Positions 23,260 through 31,763 of a DNA stretch of 64,000 nucleotides are shown one piece after another; within the stretch, counting starts at the first letter, position 1, and the number at the start of each line of letters is the position of its first letter. The DNA comes from Clostridia bacterium (GTDB taxonomy: Bacteria; Bacillota; Clostridia; Christensenellales; Borkfalkiaceae), in the NCBI GenBank assembly GCA_017399945.1, contig JAFQAQ010000017.1, forward strand, positions 1 through 64,000. The letters are read 5' to 3'. Both the position numbers and the translations under genes were made by a program. The notes under the pieces are model-generated. The model ran no database searches. It saw only the letters and a program-made list of their open reading frames with translations, and was not told the origin of the DNA.

Positions 23260-26200
23260 ATGTATAAGAAAGTCGATACCTCACTTAATTTTTTAGACAG
23301 AGAAAAGGAAATTTTGCAATTCTGGAAAGAAAACAAAATTTTTGAAGCCAACCAAGAACTTAATTCTGGTAATAGAGAATTCACCTTTTACGATGGTCCG
23401 CCAACGGCAAACGGCAAACCACACATTGGTCATATTCTTACCAGAGTAATTAAAGATATAATTCCACGTTACCACGTAATGAAAGGCGACCACTGTTTAA
23501 GAAAGGCTGGTTGGGATACCCACGGTCTTCCCGTTGAACTAGAAGTAGAAAAACTTTTAGGTTTAGACGGTAAACAAGAAATTGAAAAATACGGCATAGA
23601 GCCTTTTATCAAACAATGTAAAGAAAGCGTTTGGAAATACAAAGCCGAATGGGAAAAGATGAGTGACCGTGTAGGTTATTGGGCGGATATGGAAAACCCA
23701 TACGTTACCTACGACGATAACTTTATCGAATCGGTATGGTGGGCGGTAAAGACCATTGCTGATAAGGGACTATTATACAAAGGCTATAAAATCGTGCCTT
23801 ATTGTCCACGTTGTGGAACGGCTCTTTCTTCGCACGAAGTTGCGCAAGGCTATAAGGACGTAAAGGACGTTTCCGTATTCGTTAAGTTTGCTATTAAAAA
23901 TAGAGAAAACGCATACTTCTTAGCATGGACGACTACTCCTTGGACCTTGCCTTCAAACGTATGTCTATGTATGAACGCTTCCGAAGACTATTCTGAAATT
24001 CAGTTAGAAGACGGCACTATATACGTTCTTGCAACTGCTTTAGTAGACAAGTTCTTTGAAAACTACAAAACCCTTTCGGTTAAAAAGGGTAGCGAGTACG
24101 AATGGGTGGAATACGAGCCTCTATTCGACTTTACCGTAGATGCAATCGAAAAGAATAAAAAAGCTTTCGTAGTAGTAACCGACGATTACGTAACTATGCA
24201 AGACGGTACGGGTATCGTACACAACGCGCCTGCGTTTGGTGAAGACGACGCTAGGGTGTGTCAAAAATACGATATTGCTTTCGTAAGCATGGTAGATACT
24301 GCTGGAAAGATGACTGCGCAAGCAGGCTCTTATGCAGGACTTTTCGTTAAGGATGCCGATAAAGAAATTATAAAAGACCTTAAAGCAAACGGAAAGTTAT
24401 TTGCCGACCTTCCTTTCGAACACAGTTATCCTTTCTGTTGGAGATGTGATACTCCTTTGATTTACTATGCAAGACAAAGCTGGTTTATCAAGATGACTGC
24501 CGTAAAGGACAGGCTTATTGCTGCAAATAACTCGGTTAACTGGATTCCAGAAACCATTAAAAACGGCAGAATGGGTAACTTCTTAGAAAACGTTATCGAC
24601 TGGGGTATTTCTCGTGAACGTTATTGGGGTACTCCGTTGCCTGTATGGGTATGTAATAAATGTGGCAAAGTTCACGTTATTGGAAGTAAACAAGAACTTA
24701 AAGACCTTTGCAAGATAGAAGGGGATATCGAACTTCATAGACCTTATATCGACGAATGTAAATTCGATTGTGAATGTGGTGGAACTTTCGTTCGCGAACC
24801 CGAAGTTATGGACTGTTGGTTTGACTCTGGCTCAATGCCTTTTGCTCAATATCACTATCCATTTGAAAACAAGGAATTATTCGAGAGTCATTTCCCCGCA
24901 GACTTTATCAGTGAAGCAATCGACCAAACGAGGGGCTGGTTCTATACGTTACTTGCAATATCCACCTTGTTATTTGATAAAGCGCCTTTCAAAAACTGCA
25001 TAGTTTTAGGCCACGTAAACGATAAAAACGGCATTAAAATGAGTAAGCACAAGGGTAACGTAGTAGATCCTTGGAGCATTTTGGATAAACAAGGCGCAGA
25101 CGCAGTAAGATGGTACTTCTACACTGGTTCTGCACCATGGCTACCTTCACGTTTTTATGAAGAAGCAGTATCCGAAGCGCAAAGAAAGTTTATGGGTACT
25201 CTTTGGAATACTTACGCTTTCTTCGTGTTATACGCAGATATCGATAAATATAACCCTGCAAACTATTCGCTTAAAGACTGCAAACTTACCCTTATGGATA
25301 AGTGGGTGCTTTCTAAACTAAACACCTTAATAAAAACGGTAGACGACGGTCTTAACAAATACGACATCTTTGATAGCGCAAGGGCGTTATCGGCGTTTAC
25401 CGACGACTTGTCTAACTGGTACGTTCGTCGTGGCAGAGAAAGGTATTGGGGACACGATATGACCGAAGATAAGATTGCCGCATACACCACGCTTTATACC
25501 GTGCTTGTAACTATGGCAAAAATCTCAGCGCCCTTCACACCGTTTATGGCAGAAAGCATTTATCAAAACCTAGTTCCAAACTTTTATAAGGACGCGCCCA
25601 AATCAGTTCACCTTTGCGCTTTCCCACAGGTAGACGAAAGTGCAATCGACGTTGATCTTGAAAAGGGTATGCAAAACGTTTTAGACATCGTTGTTTTAGG
25701 TCGTGCTTGTAGAAACGCTTCAAATATCAAAAATCGTCAACCCTTATCGAAAGTTTTCGTATGTTCTGAAAGAACTACGCCACTCACCGAAGGCTTGCTA
25801 AATATTGCAAAAGAAGAGCTTAACGTCAAAGACGTTGAATACTTAAAAGACGCGTCCAACTTCGTGTCTTACAAGTTAAAACCTCAACTCAAAACGTTAG
25901 GACCAAAATACGGCGCAAAACTCGGTAAGATTAAAGCCTTCTTAGAAACTTGCGATGCAACGGCAGTAGTAACCACCGTTAAAAACGGCGAAATCTATAA
26001 GGCTGATTTACAGGGCGATATCATAGAATTTGCACTAGAAGACCTTCAAATTTTTACCGAAAGTGCAGAAGGATTTACTTCGGCTAGCGATAACGGTTTG
26101 ACAATCGTTTTAGACACTAGGGTAACCGAAGAACTTAAAGCCGAAGGTAACGAAAGAGAACTTATTTCTAAGATTCAGTCTATGAGAAAAGAAGCTAACT

Positions 26201-26388
26201 TTGAAGTAACCGACAGAATAGAAGTTTACTATCAAACCAACAGTCAAAACGTCATCGACGCAATGAATAGTAGCGCGTTAAAGTCGGTTGTTTTAGCCAA
26301 CTCAGTAATTCAAGGTAACGCACAAGGCTTCACCAAAGAACTCGACGTAAACGGTGAAACGTGCGTAGTAACCGTAGTAAAGGCGTAA
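23260..26388 (+). CDS. ileS: Isoleucyl-tRNA synthetase, type 2 (long, eukaryote-like)
   Basis: A 1042-residue class I synthetase that charges tRNA-Ile and edits Val. HIGH lies at 55-58 (GKPHIGHILTR) and KMSKHKGN near 593. CP1 editing-domain motifs (TWTTTPWTLPSN, GTGIVHNAPAFGEDD) are present, as is a zinc-type CNKCG...CECGG segment. Length (>1000) and KMSKHKGNVVDP rather than KMSKSLGN mark the IleS2 branch, whose members are naturally less sensitive to mupirocin (known). GGGAGA precedes ATG 23260. It heads a run with an rRNA methyltransferase and a pseudouridine synthase. Confidence 0.97.
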   Translation: MYKKVDTSLNFLDREKEILQFWKENKIFEANQELNSGNREFTFYDGPPTANGKPHIGHILTRVIKDIIPRYHVMKGDHCLRKAGWDTHGLPVELEVEKLLGLDGKQEIEKYGIEPFIKQCKESVWKYKAEWEKMSDRVGYWADMENPYVTYDDNFIESVWWAVKTIADKGLLYKGYKIVPYCPRCGTALSSHEVAQGYKDVKDVSVFVKFAIKNRENAYFLAWTTTPWTLPSNVCLCMNASEDYSEIQLEDGTIYVLATALVDKFFENYKTLSVKKGSEYEWVEYEPLFDFTVDAIEKNKKAFVVVTDDYVTMQDGTGIVHNAPAFGEDDARVCQKYDIAFVSMVDTAGKMTAQAGSYAGLFVKDADKEIIKDLKANGKLFADLPFEHSYPFCWRCDTPLIYYARQSWFIKMTAVKDRLIAANNSVNWIPETIKNGRMGNFLENVIDWGISRERYWGTPLPVWVCNKCGKVHVIGSKQELKDLCKIEGDIELHRPYIDECKFDCECGGTFVREPEVMDCWFDSGSMPFAQYHYPFENKELFESHFPADFISEAIDQTRGWFYTLLAISTLLFDKAPFKNCIVLGHVNDKNGIKMSKHKGNVVDPWSILDKQGADAVRWYFYTGSAPWLPSRFYEEAVSEAQRKFMGTLWNTYAFFVLYADIDKYNPANYSLKDCKLTLMDKWVLSKLNTLIKTVDDGLNKYDIFDSARALSAFTDDLSNWYVRRGRERYWGHDMTEDKIAAYTTLYTVLVTMAKISAPFTPFMAESIYQNLVPNFYKDAPKSVHLCAFPQVDESAIDVDLEKGMQNVLDIVVLGRACRNASNIKNRQPLSKVFVCSERTTPLTEGLLNIAKEELNVKDVEYLKDASNFVSYKLKPQLKTLGPKYGAKLGKIKAFLETCDATAVVTTVKNGEIYKADLQGDIIEFALEDLQIFTESAEGFTSASDNGLTIVLDTRVTEELKAEGNERELISKIQSMRKEANFEVTDRIEVYYQTNSQNVIDAMNSSALKSVVLANSVIQGNAQGFTKELDVNGETCVVTVVKA

Positions 26389-26391
26389 TAA

Positions 26392-27255
26392 ATGAGAACG
26401 GCTGATTGGAAAAGTTACCAAGTAATCGCCACGGGCGACGGCTACAAACTAGAAAAATGGTCGAACGTGGTATTGCTACGTCCCGACCCCCAAGTAATAT
26501 GGAAAAGTTCAATCGATATGAACTCTTATAAAGGCTTGGTTGCAAAATACGTTCGTAGCGAATCGGGTGGTGGTAGATGGATATTCAAAGGCGCGATGCC
26601 TGAGGAATGGACGGTAAACTATAAAGACCTTACTTTTAAGATAAAACCCATGGGTTTTAAACATACGGGACTATTTCCCGAGCAAGCGGTTAATTGGGAT
26701 TTAATGCGTAAACTGATTGAAGAGTCAGGAAGGGAAATAACCGTACTAAATTTATTTGCCTACACGGGTGGCGCTACGGTAGCGTGCGCAAAATCGGGCG
26801 CGAAAGTAACCCACGTTGACTCGGCAAAAGGCATGGTAGAGCGTGCAGGCGAGAACGTTAGATTATCAGGCGTTCAAAACGACAGAGTGCGTTATATCAT
26901 AGACGACTGCAAAAAATTCGTTGAAAGAGAAATTCGTCGCGGTAGAAAGTACGACGCGGTAATTATGGACCCGCCAAGTTACGGCAGAGGACCTAACGGC
27001 GAAATGTGGAAATTGGAAAGTGAACTGTATCCACTAGTTGAGTTGTGTGAAAAGGTGCTCTCCGACCATCCGTTGTTCTTTTTAATAAATAGTTATACCA
27101 CGGGGCTTCAACCCCAAGTAATAAAAAACATTTTGTCAAAAACCATTGCAAAAGGTAGAAACGGAAGGGTGGAAGCATACGAAGTAGGTCTTAACACCCA
27201 AGAAGACGGCGTAATTTTACCTTGTGGAAACAGTGGGATTTGGATAAAAGAGTAA
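26392..27255 (+). CDS. SAM-dependent rRNA methyltransferase (RlmI/RlmK-like)
   Basis: A 287-residue class I methyltransferase. NLFAYTGGATVACAKSGAKVTHVDSAKGMVERAGEN (near 118-153) is the SAM-binding region, and YDAVIMDPPSYGRG is motif IV (DPPSYG) of the RlmI/RlmK family. The canonical N-terminal PUA domain is reduced to ~90 residues. The exact target base is not deducible; 23S rRNA is likely. It starts 3 nt after ileS, so it is co-transcribed. Confidence 0.85.
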   Translation: MRTADWKSYQVIATGDGYKLEKWSNVVLLRPDPQVIWKSSIDMNSYKGLVAKYVRSESGGGRWIFKGAMPEEWTVNYKDLTFKIKPMGFKHTGLFPEQAVNWDLMRKLIEESGREITVLNLFAYTGGATVACAKSGAKVTHVDSAKGMVERAGENVRLSGVQNDRVRYIIDDCKKFVEREIRRGRKYDAVIMDPPSYGRGPNGEMWKLESELYPLVELCEKVLSDHPLFFLINSYTTGLQPQVIKNILSKTIAKGRNGRVEAYEVGLNTQEDGVILPCGNSGIWIKE

Positions 27256-27267
27256 AAGAGAGTTTGT

Positions 27268-27978
27268 ATGGAAGATTTAGTTATACTTCACGAAGATAAT
27301 CACATAATCGTAGTTCTAAAACCTCAAAACGTTCCTACTTGTGAAGACGAGAGTAAAGATCCCGACCTTCTAAACGCTATTAAGGAATACATTAGGGTTA
27401 CCTACTCAAAACAAGGCAACGTTTATCTAGGGTTAGTTCATCGTTTAGACAGACCTACCGGCGGAATAATGGTTTTTGCAAAAAGCAGTAAGGCGGCGGC
27501 TAGACTAAGCGAACAAATGAAGGAAGGCGATTTTGAAAAAAGATACTACGCGGTAGTAGTAGGGGAGCCTAGGGAAGAAAAGGCAGTGCTTACCCACTAT
27601 ATGAAAAAGAACGTAGTAAACAATATGGTTTACGTTTGCGAACCAACCGTGCAAGGAGCAAAATTTGCCGAACTTGACTACAAGACGTTGGAAGTAGTCG
27701 ACGGCAATTCTTTGGTGGACGTAAGATTACACACGGGCAGAAGTCACCAAATTCGCGTGCAAATGAACGCAATAGGCTGTCCTGTATACGGAGATATGCG
27801 ATACGGTGGTCCAAAGGCAAAAAAAGGAAACCTAGCGCTATGGGCGTATTATCTATCGTTTACCCATCCGGTAAGCAAGGAAAGGCTTGTGTTTAGAGTA
27901 CAACCACCAAAAGATAACAATCCTTGGAACGCGTTTAACACGGAAAAATCGGTTACCGTTATGAAACCGAGCTTATAA
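27268..27978 (+). CDS. RluA-family pseudouridine synthase
   Basis: A 236-residue enzyme that isomerises uridine in RNA. It has the catalytic motif GLVHRLDRPTGGIMVFAKSS (Asp in HRLDR) and the later LHTGRSHQIRVQMNAIGCPVYGD. No S4 domain precedes it, so it is the short RluA/RluC type. It lies 12 nt after the methyltransferase gene in the ileS operon. The RNA target cannot be told from sequence. Confidence 0.92.
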   Translation: MEDLVILHEDNHIIVVLKPQNVPTCEDESKDPDLLNAIKEYIRVTYSKQGNVYLGLVHRLDRPTGGIMVFAKSSKAAARLSEQMKEGDFEKRYYAVVVGEPREEKAVLTHYMKKNVVNNMVYVCEPTVQGAKFAELDYKTLEVVDGNSLVDVRLHTGRSHQIRVQMNAIGCPVYGDMRYGGPKAKKGNLALWAYYLSFTHPVSKERLVFRVQPPKDNNPWNAFNTEKSVTVMKPSL

Positions 27979-28005
27979 TTAAAAACATATTTAGGAGATA
28001 TAAAC

Positions 28006-28203
28006 ATGGCAAAAATTACTGAAAACACTACTATTTTCGATGCAATTCAAATCAATCCAAAAGCAGGTGAAATTTTAATGGCACACGGCATGCATTGCTT
28101 AGGTTGTGCGCTTGCTCACGGTGAAACCGTTGGCGAAGCAGCTGAAGTACACGGCGCTGACCTTGCGCAAATGCTTGAAGAATTAAACGATATCGAAGAA
28201 TAA
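28006..28203 (+). CDS. DUF1858-domain protein
   Basis: A 65-residue protein matching the hybrid-cluster-protein-associated redox disulfide (DUF1858) domain. It has TIFDAIQINPKAGEILMAHGMHCLGCALAHGETVGEAA, with the CLGC pair as the likely redox or ligand site. Such proteins are small partners of hybrid-cluster or sulfur-metabolism enzymes. An AGGAG SD precedes it. It is likely the end of the ileS run or a separate small unit. Confidence 0.92.
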   Translation: MAKITENTTIFDAIQINPKAGEILMAHGMHCLGCALAHGETVGEAAEVHGADLAQMLEELNDIEE

Positions 28204-28236
28204 TAAAACGATTATCAAAGGAAAGGGCGTAAGAGA

Positions 28237-29331
28237 GTGACAGAAGAAAAGCTAAACGAGTTTGGCGGAAAACAAAACTCCGTAGAAACCGAACACGTCA
28301 AGTGTAGTGGCTGTGGCGCAAATATGGAGTTTAATCCCGAAAATCAAGTTTTGATATGTCCGCATTGTGGAAACAAGGTGGAATTTAACACCCAAACACA
28401 AGCGCAAGAAATTGATATCACTGCGGGATTTAATTCGGATAATAATTGGCAAAAAGACGAGGCTACGGTTTTTAAGTGTGATAACTGTGGCGCGCAAGTC
28501 GTTTTAAACAACGGGCAAACGGCTTCATCTTGTCCGTTTTGCGGAACACCACACGTTCAGCGTGCAGAAGAACTAGCTGGGCTAAAACCCAATGCAGTGC
28601 TTCCGTTTACTTTTGGTGTGGACAAGGCTATAGAATTCACCAAAAAGTGGGTGAAAAGACTTTTCTATGCAAAAAAAGCCTTCAAAAAAAGGGTGGATAC
28701 CGACCACGTGAAAGGTGTTTACGCGCCTTGTTTTACCTTTGATAGTTATACGACTTCTTCATACGTTGGAAGGATAGGAAAAACGTATACTAGAACCGTC
28801 GGTTCCGGTAAAAATCGTCGAACGGAAACTTATACCGTTTGGCGTGATATTGCAGGCACTTATTACGATAGTTTTGACGACGTTTTAATAACGGCAGGCA
28901 GTAAATTCGACCAAAAAAAGATGGATAAACTTTCGCCTTTTGATACCAATTCAAGCAAAAGTTACGAAGGTAAATATCTTTTAGGTTACATGGCGTATCG
29001 CTACGACTACGAACTTGAAGATTGTTGGAGTAACGCTAAAAATATTATGGATAGGCGAATCGAACGTGGTATTTTAAGCCAATATTCATACGATAAGGTT
29101 GCCTACTTAAACGTTTCAACTTCTCACGAGCGCGTTACATATAAATACGTTATGCTCCCCGTATACGTGGGAAGTATTCCTTTTAACAAAAAAAGTTATA
29201 ACTTCTACATAAACGGCAATACGGGAAAAGTGTGGGGGCAGTATCCCAAGTCTTTTTGGAAAATATTGTTTACCGTTCTTTTGGGTTTGGGTATAATTGC
29301 GGGGATAGTACTGCTAGTCAATTTGTCATAG
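28237..29331 (+). CDS. Zinc-ribbon membrane-anchored protein
   Basis: A 364-residue protein with a GTG start (SD GGAAAGGG ~10 nt upstream). Two N-terminal zinc ribbons are visible: CSGCG...CPHCG (residues 22-47) and CDNCG...CPFCG (79-106). A beta-rich central domain follows (VKGVYAPCFTFDSYTTSSYVGRIGKTYTR...), then a single C-terminal membrane helix (ILFTVLLGLGIIAGIVLLV). This TFIIB-like zinc-ribbon plus tail-anchor architecture recurs in Firmicutes, with unknown function. The ribbons should face the cytoplasm. Confidence 0.8.
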   Translation: MTEEKLNEFGGKQNSVETEHVKCSGCGANMEFNPENQVLICPHCGNKVEFNTQTQAQEIDITAGFNSDNNWQKDEATVFKCDNCGAQVVLNNGQTASSCPFCGTPHVQRAEELAGLKPNAVLPFTFGVDKAIEFTKKWVKRLFYAKKAFKKRVDTDHVKGVYAPCFTFDSYTTSSYVGRIGKTYTRTVGSGKNRRTETYTVWRDIAGTYYDSFDDVLITAGSKFDQKKMDKLSPFDTNSSKSYEGKYLLGYMAYRYDYELEDCWSNAKNIMDRRIERGILSQYSYDKVAYLNVSTSHERVTYKYVMLPVYVGSIPFNKKSYNFYINGNTGKVWGQYPKSFWKILFTVLLGLGIIAGIVLLVNLS

Positions 29332-29401
29332 CGAAAACTGCTTTTAGCCATCAAAAACTCAAAAAACTCAATCATAATTTACTTTTTATTTCAAAAACTT
29401 A

Positions 29402-29430
29402 TTGACCTTTCGGCAGTTTTTATATATAAT
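29402..29430 (+). promoter_or_regulatory. Promoter of secD/secF
   Basis: TTGACC (29402-29407), 17 bp, TATAAT (29425-29430). Confidence 0.75.
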
Positions 29431-29453
29431 TGTTAGGATAGGCTACAAATTAA

Positions 29454-29470
29454 TGGGGAGTATACCCCCA
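29454..29470 (+). promoter_or_regulatory. Hairpin touching the secD ribosome-binding site
   Basis: TGGGG (29454-29458) pairs with CCCCA (29466-29470), immediately before AGGAGG. It could modulate access to the SD; this is a weak inference. Confidence 0.3.
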
Positions 29471-29482
29471 TAGGAGGCAAAA

Positions 29483-30808
29483 ATGAAAAAAGGAACGTCA
29501 ATAGTGTTATTGTCGATCATATCCATTTTAATGGCTTTTATGCTCGTAATGACCTTTGCTCGCTTCCCCATCGGGACGAATAAAAATTACAACTCCGTTC
29601 TCGGTGCAATTGAACTGGACCATGGAATGTCCGACAGTGTAGTATACACTTATAAAATGGACCCCAACAGTGAAATTCCCGAAGATATCGAACAGGTTAT
29701 TGATACCGTAAGTTATAGACTTACCGCCTTAGGTTACGATAACCATACCTTAAAGGCAGTTAAAAGCGTAGACGCAGACGTTTACGATATTAGAGTAGAA
29801 GTAAATCCTAGTATTGACGAATATTATCAACCAGACCAAGATACCGTTACCAACGTTATTCAAACGGCGTTTGCATATGGTGAAGTAACCTTCTTCGGTG
29901 GTTCTCAATCTGGTCCTACTTCGGAAATTTTTACCGACGTACAAGCTATTGAAAAGGCTGAATATACCGGTTACGATTCCTATTCTAAAAAGTACATTTG
30001 CGCTATAACCTTTACTAGCCAAGCTTTTAGCGAAATAACCGAAATTATGGAAGAAGGCGATTTTTATCTAAAAGTTACTTTGGGTGACCAAACTCTTTCT
30101 CCATTCGACGGTAATTCGGCAATTAGCGAAGGTTTCTTCCTTCAAAGAAGTATTTCTATTCAATGTGATAGTGAAGACACTGCAAAACAAATGGCTTTAC
30201 AAATTACTTCTGGTGGTCTTGCATACAAGTACACCTTAAAGGATACCAACTCTGCGCTAATCAGTTCGCCATACGGCAATAACGTTGCAAGCGTAAGCTT
30301 AATTGTACTTGGTGCAATTACTCTTGCTTTTGCAATCGCTTTAATCGTTAAAGATAAAGGTCTTGGCGTAATTTCTTGCTTGTCGATAGTATTGTTCTTC
30401 TTGGTAACTGCAAGCATGCTTATTGCAGTACCGGGTGTAAAACTTTCTCTCGGTGGCGTAATCGGATTGCTTGTTTCGGCAATTATGATTATAGACGCAA
30501 TGTTTACCCTTAATAAAAACGTTAAAAACCAATTTGCTTCTGGCAAAACGGTTAAGTCGGCTATCAGAGCAGGCTTTAAGGACGCATTACTTCCCACTCT
30601 TAACGGTGGCGTAATCGCAGTGGTTATCGGCTTGTTGTTATATTTTATTACCCAAGCTGAAATCAAAGCATTCGCACTTACCCTTATTATTGGCGTAGTA
30701 ATAGCACAAATTATCGCTCTTGCGGTTAGCAGGTTGTTCGTTGCAGTTATCCTTCCCTTAGTAAAGGATAAAGAAAAATTCTTAAATCTTAAAAGGGAGG
30801 ATGCGTAA
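29483..30808 (+). CDS. secD: SecD-like protein-export subunit (diverged)
   Basis: A 441-residue membrane protein with one N-terminal helix, a large external region (about 35-265: DIEQVIDTVSYRLTALGY, VRVEVNP-like IRVEVNPSI, FTSQAFSEITEIM) and about five C-terminal helices. This is the SecD topology. SecD/F pull exported proteins using the proton gradient. In helix 4 the usual DANVLIFERI appears as IDAMFTLNKNV: the Asp is kept, the following Arg is not. It is paired with a SecF-like gene 2 nt downstream. Confidence 0.8.
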   Translation: MKKGTSIVLLSIISILMAFMLVMTFARFPIGTNKNYNSVLGAIELDHGMSDSVVYTYKMDPNSEIPEDIEQVIDTVSYRLTALGYDNHTLKAVKSVDADVYDIRVEVNPSIDEYYQPDQDTVTNVIQTAFAYGEVTFFGGSQSGPTSEIFTDVQAIEKAEYTGYDSYSKKYICAITFTSQAFSEITEIMEEGDFYLKVTLGDQTLSPFDGNSAISEGFFLQRSISIQCDSEDTAKQMALQITSGGLAYKYTLKDTNSALISSPYGNNVASVSLIVLGAITLAFAIALIVKDKGLGVISCLSIVLFFLVTASMLIAVPGVKLSLGGVIGLLVSAIMIIDAMFTLNKNVKNQFASGKTVKSAIRAGFKDALLPTLNGGVIAVVIGLLLYFITQAEIKAFALTLIIGVVIAQIIALAVSRLFVAVILPLVKDKEKFLNLKREDA

Positions 30809-30810
30809 TT

Positions 30811-31710
30811 ATGAAATGCAGTATCACTAAAAAATTCAAATTATGGATTACTCTCGTAATATCAATTTTAGTCGTAGGTCTTGCAATGTTCGGTGTGTTT
30901 GGATTAAACCAAACTAACGATTATAAAACTTCTTACGAAGCAGTTGTTTCTATGGACACGCAAAGTTCTATAACAACCGAACAATTTAAGTATATTACTA
31001 GCGATTATCTAGAAAGCAAAGGCATAGAAACGTGCAGTGCTACTCAACAAATCGACGGACCTATCGGCAGATATTCAATCATTTATAAGTTTAGTAAAGA
31101 CGTAAACTTAAACAAAACCGAAATGGTAGATTACGTAAAGTCAAAGATTTCCGACAACCAATTGGTAATTACCGTAAACTACAATGAAGTTACCGGTTAC
31201 GATGCGCAAAAGACGGGCAGTGTTATCTTAGCGTTAGGTATTGCCGCAGTAGTAATAACCCTTTATTTGTTTATTATGGAAGGTGTTAAGTCGGGTGTAT
31301 CCGTGCTAATTTCTTCGGTGCTTTCGGCATTATTATTCCTTGCGTTAATGGGAATTACTAGAATTCCAGCAGCACCTTTCGTAACTATTTTTGGTTGTGT
31401 TGCTTTCTTGCTAAACGCAGTGTTATCGGCAGGTATCGTAAATTCAGCAAAAGCACAAAAAAGACTTAACGATGCAAGCGTAACCAACGCGGAAAAACTT
31501 ACGTCAAAGCAACTTGCAGACAAGGCAGCTTGTATAAATTTTGCAAAAATAGCATTTGTTTTTGTTGGTTTGCTTGTTGCAGGTATTCTCTTTATAGCGC
31601 TTGGCAACGTCTACGTTAAGTTCTTAGGCTTGCAGTTAATCGTTTCAGCCGTTTGCTCGGCGTTCTCTTCCTTAGTTGGGACGACGGTTGCTTGGTCACT
31701 ACTTAACTAA
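30811..31710 (+). CDS. secF: SecF-like protein-export subunit (diverged)
   Basis: A 299-residue membrane protein. One N-terminal helix and a short external domain (LESKGIETCSATQQIDGPIGRYSIIYKF...) precede five helices, matching SecF. The helix that normally reads NDTIVVFDRIRE reads LNAVLSAGIVNSAKA, so the conserved Asp and Arg of the proton path are missing. It lies in an operon with the SecD-like gene and ends at a strong terminator. It may be a specialised or partly degenerated SecF. Confidence 0.7.
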   Translation: MKCSITKKFKLWITLVISILVVGLAMFGVFGLNQTNDYKTSYEAVVSMDTQSSITTEQFKYITSDYLESKGIETCSATQQIDGPIGRYSIIYKFSKDVNLNKTEMVDYVKSKISDNQLVITVNYNEVTGYDAQKTGSVILALGIAAVVITLYLFIMEGVKSGVSVLISSVLSALLFLALMGITRIPAAPFVTIFGCVAFLLNAVLSAGIVNSAKAQKRLNDASVTNAEKLTSKQLADKAACINFAKIAFVFVGLLVAGILFIALGNVYVKFLGLQLIVSAVCSAFSSLVGTTVAWSLLN

Positions 31711-31725
31711 CAAAAAAATCAAGTT

Positions 31726-31757
31726 CAGGCGGAAAGGTTCTTTCCGCCTGTTTATTT
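31726..31757 (+). terminator. Terminator after secF
   Basis: CAGGCGGAAA (31726-31735) pairs with TTTCCGCCTG (31741-31750), followed by a T-rich tract. The recJ ATG is 13 nt beyond the stem. Confidence 0.88.
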
Positions 31758-31763
31758 TTAATT

